From JAZKFP01 sp040386355 (GTDB lineage: Bacteria; Pseudomonadota; Gammaproteobacteria; Pseudomonadales; UBA6940), in contig JAZKFP010000304.1 of assembly GCA_040386355.1 (NCBI GenBank), forward strand, positions 1-10,583: a stretch of 10,583 bases of DNA. The letters are read 5' to 3'. Positions 7,027 to 10,583 of this stretch are shown here, one piece after another. A model generated the notes under the pieces. It saw only the letters and a program-made list of their open reading frames with translations. It had not been told where the DNA came from and ran no database searches. Position numbers and translations under genes: made by a program. Position 1 is the first letter of the stretch; each line of letters opens with the position of its first letter.

Positions 7027-7057
7027 AGCGGGTGAAAGATTTTTCGCCCGCTTTTAT
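7027..7057 (+). terminator. Rho-independent terminator after the GGDEF gene
   Basis: AGCGGGTGAAA (7027-7037) pairs with TTTCGCCCGCT (7042-7052) with one wobble across a GATT loop, followed by TTTTATATTT. An 11-bp GC-based stem with a U-tract 67 nt after the GGDEF stop is a typical intrinsic terminator. There is no T-run on the other strand, so it does not serve the convergent flavin reductase. Confidence 0.85.
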
Positions 7058-7075
7058 ATTTGAATTCGGAAGGTT

Positions 7076-7198
7076 ATACCAAACGCAAAATAGTTTTAGA
7101 GTAGGCGCTTGTGAAATAAGCCCGCGCAGCGTACATCTCAGTACGTGAGCAGACGAATGAGAAAGCAACACCCGATAAAATCATTTTACGGAAGGTAT
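7076..7198 (+). repeat. Palindromic MITE-like repeat, copy B
   Basis: Begins ATACCAAACGC and ends GGAAGGTAT; the two ends are inverted repeats (ATACC...CG.AAAAT..TTTTA on each strand). The core GGCGCTTG, GAAATAAGCCCGCGCAGC, TGAGCAG and GAAAGCAACA blocks are shared with the copy at 7961-8079. A central hairpin is CGTAC-7nt-GTACG. The TA/TA ends suggest insertion at a TA target. It abuts the 3' end of the flavin reductase (4 nt from its stop) and could form a strong hairpin at the end of that mRNA. Confidence 0.8.
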
Positions 7199-7201
7199 CT
7201 A

Positions 7202-7909
7202 TCAAATTAAATCCGAATGAATATACTGCTCTTCCCAACCTCGACCACGCAATTCATTATTTATTTTTATAACTGCCTCATACGAAGCCGCCAAATAAAC
7301 ATGTGTATTGTGCATACGTTGGTTTTTAGGAATTTCTGCGAATACTTGTTCAATTAATACATCCGTATCATTGGATGCACAAACAATTCTTCTCATATCT
7401 AATTTTAAGTACTTTTGCATTTCTACAAAAAAATCATCTAAAAAAAATCGATTAGGGTGTGCGGTGGCCCATATGCATTGAATTGGTTGTGTCCATTTAA
7501 TCGCAACGCAACGTTGTAAAAATGAGCGCATGGGTGAAATGCCTGTACCAAAAGCAAAGAACAATAATGGCGTTGGAAATGTTGGTAGAAACATTCGACC
7601 TTGCGGATAACGCACTTGCCATTTTATTTTCTTAGAAAATCCTTGCTTTAAAATTTCTAACATTTCGGAATGCCGCATGCGAATAAATAATTCAACATGC
7701 TGTGTGGAGTTTTTTTCAGATGTCGCATCATTTGCAATTGAAAAAGGCAACCATAGATCTGCCACTAATATCATTAAATATTGGCCAGCCTGATGCGAAT
7801 GTGTAGCGCCTTTAATTTTTAAAAAAATATGTTCGACGCCAGCTGATAACGAATGCCATTTAGTAATAGTTGCAGAAGCATCTTTATGGTCTTGGTTTAA
7901 ATCATCCAC
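7202..7909 (-). CDS. Fre-like NAD(P)H-flavin reductase / FNR-family oxidoreductase, divergent
   Basis: A 235-residue protein, about the length of E. coli Fre (233). The FAD domain shows HQAGQYLMIL (39-48) and LPFSIAN (54-60), where Fre has RPFSM: the conserved Arg that contacts flavin phosphate is Leu54. The nicotinamide domain shows AFGTGISPMRSFLQR (119-133), corresponding to GGTGFS, and VYLAASYEAV, where Fre has YIAGRFEM. It is therefore a recognisable FNR-superfamily reductase with softened cofactor motifs, perhaps reducing free flavins or serving an iron or ubiquinone-related electron path. The start is GTG at 7909, with GGAAG (complement of 7916-7920) 6 nt upstream. It lies downstream of rho with palindromic repeats at both ends. 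In Pseudomonas a related reductase follows ubiD in the rho neighbourhood; ubiD is missing here. Superfamily is confident, substrate unknown. Confidence 0.8.
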   Translation of the reverse strand: MDDLNQDHKDASATITKWHSLSAGVEHIFLKIKGATHSHQAGQYLMILVADLWLPFSIANDATSEKNSTQHVELFIRMRHSEMLEILKQGFSKKIKWQVRYPQGRMFLPTFPTPLLFFAFGTGISPMRSFLQRCVAIKWTQPIQCIWATAHPNRFFLDDFFVEMQKYLKLDMRRIVCASNDTDVLIEQVFAEIPKNQRMHNTHVYLAASYEAVIKINNELRGRGWEEQYIHSDLI

Positions 7910-7960
7910 AAAAAACTTCCGCGATTTAGCTGATGAAAATTAACGATTTATTAAAATTAA

Positions 7961-8079
7961 TACCGAACGCAGAATAGTTTTGCAGTAGGTGCTTGCGAAA
8001 TAAGCCCGCGCAGCATACATAAGTATGTGAGCAGGCGCATGAGTGAGCAACAACCTGCAAAGCTATACTGCGGAAGGTA
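7961..8079 (+). repeat. Palindromic MITE-like repeat, copy C
   Basis: The best-preserved copy. It runs from TACCGAACGCAGAATAG to CTATACTGCGGAAGGTA; the ends are imperfect inverted repeats over about 25 bp (CGCAG.ATAG.TTTGCAG on both strands). The centre is a CATAC-ATAA-GTATG hairpin. It fills most of the 172-bp gap between the rho stop and the flavin reductase start, so it would be transcribed in any rho-fre mRNA and fold into one long stem. No ORF; no T-run. Confidence 0.82.
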
Positions 8080-8081
8080 TT

Positions 8082-9350
8082 TTATTGCAGTGATTTTCTT
8101 TTCATCGACTCAAAAAACTCTTCATTGGTTTTAGTAGCTCGCATCTTATCCATTAAGAATTCAATACCTGTTACTTCATCCATTGGATGTAAAATTTTTC
8201 GTAAAATCCACATGCGCTTTAATTCTTCTTCTGTCGTTAACAATTCATCACGACGTGTTCCAGATCGATTGACATGAATTGCCGGATATACACGTTTTTC
8301 AGCAATTCGACGATCTAAATGAATTTCTTGATTACCCGTACCTTTAAATTCTTCGTAAATAACTTCATCCATTTTCGAACCGGTATCAACTAACGCTGTT
8401 GCAATAATCGTTAAACTTCCACCTTCTTCGATATTTCGTGCTGCACCAAAAAATCGTTTTGGTCGTTCTAGCGCATGCGCATCGACACCACCTGTTAGAA
8501 CTTTACCCGATGATGGAATAACTGTGTTGTAAGCGCGCGCTAAACGCGTAATTGAATCTAGTAAGATAACAACATCTTTTTTATGTTCAACCAATCGTTT
8601 GGCTTTTTCTAATACCATTTCTGCAACTTGAACGTGTCGAGCTGGTGGTTCATCAAATGTACTAGCAACCACTTCGCCGCGAACCGAACGACGCATATCC
8701 GTTACTTCCTCAGGCCGTTCATCAATTAATAAAACAATGAGATAACATTCAGGATTATTTCGTGTAATGGACTGCGCGATATTTTGCAGCATTAGGGTTT
8801 TACCCGCTTTTGGCGGTGAAACAATTAATCCACGCTGACCTTTTCCAATCGGCGCCGTTAAATCGATAATGCGCGACGTAATGTCTTCTGTACTGCCATT
8901 GCCAATTTCCATAATTAAGCGCTTATTAGGAAAAAGTGGCGTTAAGTTTTCAAATAAAATTTTATTTTTAGCGTTTTCTGGGCGATCTAAATTAATGTCG
9001 TTAACTTTAAGTAAAGCAAAATAGCGTTCGCCATCTTTCGGTGGTCGGATTTTTCCAGAAATCGTGTCGCCGGTGCGTAAATTAAAACGTCGAATTTGAC
9101 TCGGTGATACATAAATATCATCGGGACCTGCTAAATAAGAACCTTCTGCAGATCGTAAAAACCCAAAACCATCTTGCAAAATTTCTAAAACACCATCGCC
9201 GTAAATATCTTCGCCGCCTTTGGCGTGACGTTTTAAAATAGTGAAAATGACGTCTTGCTTTCGCATGCGTGCCATATTCTCTAAGCCCATTTCTTGAGCA
9301 ATTTCTAATAATTCTGCGATGGGTTTACGTTTGAGTTCAGTCAGGTTCAT
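8082..9350 (-). CDS. rho: Transcription termination factor Rho
   Basis: Starting at ATG 9350 gives 422 residues (E. coli 419), beginning MNLTELKRKPIAELLEI exactly where other Rho proteins begin. A TTG at 9371 would add seven residues without support. Alignment with E. coli needs no gap to beyond residue 340: RNP1 GFGFLR (61-66), Walker A PPKAGKT (179-185), catalytic E211 and R212 (LLIDERPEEV), Walker B VILLDS (261-266), and R-loop GSKMDEVIYEEFKGTGN (324-340) with K326. The residues that contact bicyclomycin in E. coli (K184, D210, R212, S266, G337) are retained. Rho is the hexameric RNA helicase that ends transcription and acts in the cytoplasm. A weak GAG precedes the start by 7 nt. It is downstream of trxA, the classical order, but with an unusually long C-rich leader that suggests autoregulation. 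Confidence 0.98.
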   Translation of the reverse strand: MNLTELKRKPIAELLEIAQEMGLENMARMRKQDVIFTILKRHAKGGEDIYGDGVLEILQDGFGFLRSAEGSYLAGPDDIYVSPSQIRRFNLRTGDTISGKIRPPKDGERYFALLKVNDINLDRPENAKNKILFENLTPLFPNKRLIMEIGNGSTEDITSRIIDLTAPIGKGQRGLIVSPPKAGKTLMLQNIAQSITRNNPECYLIVLLIDERPEEVTDMRRSVRGEVVASTFDEPPARHVQVAEMVLEKAKRLVEHKKDVVILLDSITRLARAYNTVIPSSGKVLTGGVDAHALERPKRFFGAARNIEEGGSLTIIATALVDTGSKMDEVIYEEFKGTGNQEIHLDRRIAEKRVYPAIHVNRSGTRRDELLTTEEELKRMWILRKILHPMDEVTGIEFLMDKMRATKTNEEFFESMKRKSLQ

Positions 9351-9989
9351 AGTTACTCGTTGTTCTACCAAGGATTAAAGTGAAGAAAAAACCGTAAAAA
9401 ATTGAAAAATATCCAATGAATAAAGGCAATTAGGATTTTAGAAAACAAAATGTAAGATTAAACAGAGTTTAATTCGAATAGATTTAATGCTCTATTTTTT
9501 AAAGTTTGAGTTTTCAAACCTCATATATTGTTGAACTCAAGCGTATTGTTGAACTCAAAATAAATCGAATCGTTACGAAGGAGTTGCATCTTTAATTTTG
9601 TTTTTCAATTGAGGCCTATTCAGAGGATTAGCGTCCAATATTTTATTTTATCAGAGCGCACTGTAAAAACTTTTTTGAATTTGTATATGTACCAATAATG
9701 TTTAAGTTTTAAATGTCCATTATGATCTTTTGTTATTGCCGCCATACCTGGGCGTACAAAGCACCCTCAAACCTAAACGTTTTGGGTATGTTGCTACAAA
9801 GTAGATAATCTATCCAATGGAATATTAACCGGTAACGTAAAATAAAATTAATTGGAGAATATTGACATTGATGTGAGGCGACACTCGAATAATAGGAATG
9901 TCGCGTTACTTTGTCCAGTGAAGTCTTTAGAGTAGAACACTTTTTACTCAAAAAATTAATTAAAAAAAGCTTTTAAGGCGAAGACTATC
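9351..9989. other. 639-bp trxA-rho spacer without a supported gene
   Basis: AT-rich DNA with stops in all frames. On the minus (rho sense) strand the 100 nt at 9371-9470 contain 17 C and 7 G, a C-over-G bias typical of Rho-binding leaders. An 18-bp tandem repeat lies at 9526-9558. Small minus-strand ORFs exist (22 codons at 9521-9589, 41 codons at 9620-9745, and a 72-codon TTG-start ORF at 9733-9951), none with a proper ribosome binding site or a family I recognise. I see no tRNA, riboswitch or clear terminator after trxA. Confidence 0.55.
9526..9558. repeat. Tandem direct repeat, two units of period 18
   Basis: TATTGTTGAACTCAA occurs at 9526-9540 and 9544-9558, perfect over 15 bp with a 3-bp spacer. 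The 18-bp period equals six codons. It lies about 175 bp upstream of the rho start and could be a regulator-binding pair or a slippage product. Confidence 0.7.
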
Positions 9990-10316
9990 TTACAGATTGC
10001 TGTCCAAAAAAGCAGTAAGCTGAGATTTGGAAAGTGCACCCACTTTAGTTGCTTCTACATTGCCATTTTTAAATAGAATTAAAGTTGGAATACCTCGTAC
10101 ACCAAATTTAGCAGGAGTTTGTTGATTTTGATCCACATCTACTTTACATACTTTCAGTTTACCGCTGTATTCCTCAGCGACTTCTTCTAAAATCGGCGCT
10201 AACATCTTACAAGGTCCACACCAAGTCGCCCAAAAATCAACTAGTACAGGAACAGGATGCAATGCAACTTCTTCTTCAAATATACCATCAGTCACTTCGG
10301 TAATATGATCAGACAT
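9990..10316 (-). CDS. trxA: Thioredoxin 1
   Basis: A 108-residue classical thioredoxin, the same length as E. coli TrxA. The active site WCGPC has C33 and C36, the buried Asp is D27 (LVDFWATWCGPC), and the cis-proline is P77 (VRGIPTLILF). There is no signal peptide, so it acts as the cytoplasmic disulfide reductant for ribonucleotide reductase, peroxiredoxins and methionine sulfoxide reductases, recharged by thioredoxin reductase. GGAG lies upstream of the ATG at a normal distance. A TATAGT hexamer about 25 nt before the start (complement of 10335-10340) could be a -10 box, without a clear -35. It is followed by rho, the widely conserved pair, though here with a 639-bp spacer. Confidence 0.98.
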   Translation of the reverse strand: MSDHITEVTDGIFEEEVALHPVPVLVDFWATWCGPCKMLAPILEEVAEEYSGKLKVCKVDVDQNQQTPAKFGVRGIPTLILFKNGNVEATKVGALSKSQLTAFLDSNL

Positions 10317-10369
10317 AGTTTTCTCCGAGCGGATACTATAAAAAAATCACCACTCAACCATAAAATGAG

Positions 10370-10399
10370 TTGGGAGTTAATATGGGATTCATTTATACC
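10370..10399 (+). promoter_or_regulatory. Weak candidate promoter for the rightmost gene
   Basis: TTGGGA (10370-10375), an 18-nt spacer and TATACC (10394-10399) lie in the trxA divergent gap and point toward the partial ORF at the right edge. Each hexamer matches four of six consensus bases, so this is only suggestive. Confidence 0.22.
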
Positions 10400-10458
10400 T
10401 TGGATTGATTAAAATGCCAAGCAACTTCAGCAACTTACTCTGGCAGGAACGCATTTAA

Positions 10459-10583
10459 ATGGGAAAAAATGATCTGGGCACGACTGTAGTAGAACCACAG
10501 ATCACCATACGCCCTATTCTTAAAAAAGATTTTCATCCTGCCAGACTCATCAAGGCGCAACGTATGAATATTCCAATGCCTCG
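10459..10583 (+). CDS. Hypothetical protein, N-terminal fragment (cut by window edge)
   Basis: An ORF opening at ATG 10459 stays open for 41 codons to the window edge. It begins MGKNDLGTTVVEPQITIRP and continues ILKKDFHPARLIKAQRMN. AGGA at 10445-10448 sits 10 nt upstream, an acceptable ribosome binding site. An in-frame TAA immediately precedes the ATG, so the start cannot be further upstream unless the stop is an error. That stop ends a 14-codon ORF (10414-10458, MPSNFSNLLWQERI) that may be a leader peptide. The 'ITIRPxxxxDF' phrasing is seen at the start of some GNAT acetyltransferases, but this is too little to assign a family. It is divergent from trxA; in Pseudomonas ppx and in E. coli rhlB hold that place, and this is neither. 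Confidence 0.45.
   Translation, partial: MGKNDLGTTVVEPQITIRPILKKDFHPARLIKAQRMNIPMP

Noticed and set aside
108..8079. CRISPR array from the dispersed repeats
   Set aside because: The copies are over 100 bp, imperfect, kilobases apart and in mixed orientation, with no spacers or cas genes.
9351..9371. Seven-residue N-terminal extension of Rho from a TTG start at 9371
   Set aside because: No ribosome binding site precedes TTG 9371, and MNLTELK at 9350 aligns with the start of Rho in other bacteria.
9733..9951. 72-codon minus-strand ORF between trxA and rho
   Set aside because: It starts at TTG without a ribosome binding site, has an unusual composition rich in Ser, Tyr and Cys, and shows no recognisable motif.

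Overview
The window is a stretch of ordinary chromosome from an AT-rich gammaproteobacterium. The gene content and order point to a relative of the Legionella/Coxiella side of the class, but I cannot name a genus from sequence alone. UvrA, UbiG, Rho and TrxA all look gammaproteobacterial. The block mtaD-ubiG-HAD phosphatase-SDR has the same order as a known Pseudomonas locus (the PA3170-PA3173 block, containing mupP). The trxA-rho-flavin reductase order also echoes a Pseudomonas neighbourhood. AT-rich intergenic DNA with several families of short palindromic repeats fits this kind of genome.

Layout. Positions 1-91 carry the first 30 codons of uvrA on the minus strand, running off the left edge. 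A 344-bp divergent gap, mostly a palindromic repeat, separates it from a plus-strand run: a YajR-type MFS transporter (436-1809), an MTA/SAH deaminase-type amidohydrolase (1834-3180), ubiG (3217-3981), a MupP/Gph-type HAD phosphatase (4107-4805), a YciK-type SDR with a degenerate active site (5050-5853) and a GGDEF diguanylate cyclase (6046-6960). A rho-independent terminator follows. The right part is on the minus strand: trxA (9990-10316), a 639-bp leader/spacer, rho (8082-9350) and a Fre-like flavin reductase (7202-7909). A partial plus-strand ORF (10459-10583) of unknown function leaves the right edge, divergent from trxA.

How the genes fit together. The left plus-strand block is housekeeping metabolism: methylthioadenosine salvage, ubiquinone methylation and probably recycling of cell-wall sugar phosphate. 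The first three genes are close enough to be one transcript; repeats have expanded the later gaps. The GGDEF protein probably has its own promoter, with a small palindrome in the spacer. Rho and thioredoxin are core functions.

The most interesting material is not in the genes. Three copies of a 119-140 bp, TA-ended, long-palindrome element (108-247, 7076-7198, 7961-8079) show paired changes that preserve their hairpins, and two of them bracket the flavin reductase. A second family of short palindromes resembling Neisseria dRS3 lies around the HAD gene, one of them carrying a 23-bp hairpin insertion flanked by 6-bp direct repeats. I see no defence system, CRISPR array, tRNA, rRNA, transposase or phage gene, and I do not think the window holds an undescribed multi-gene system.
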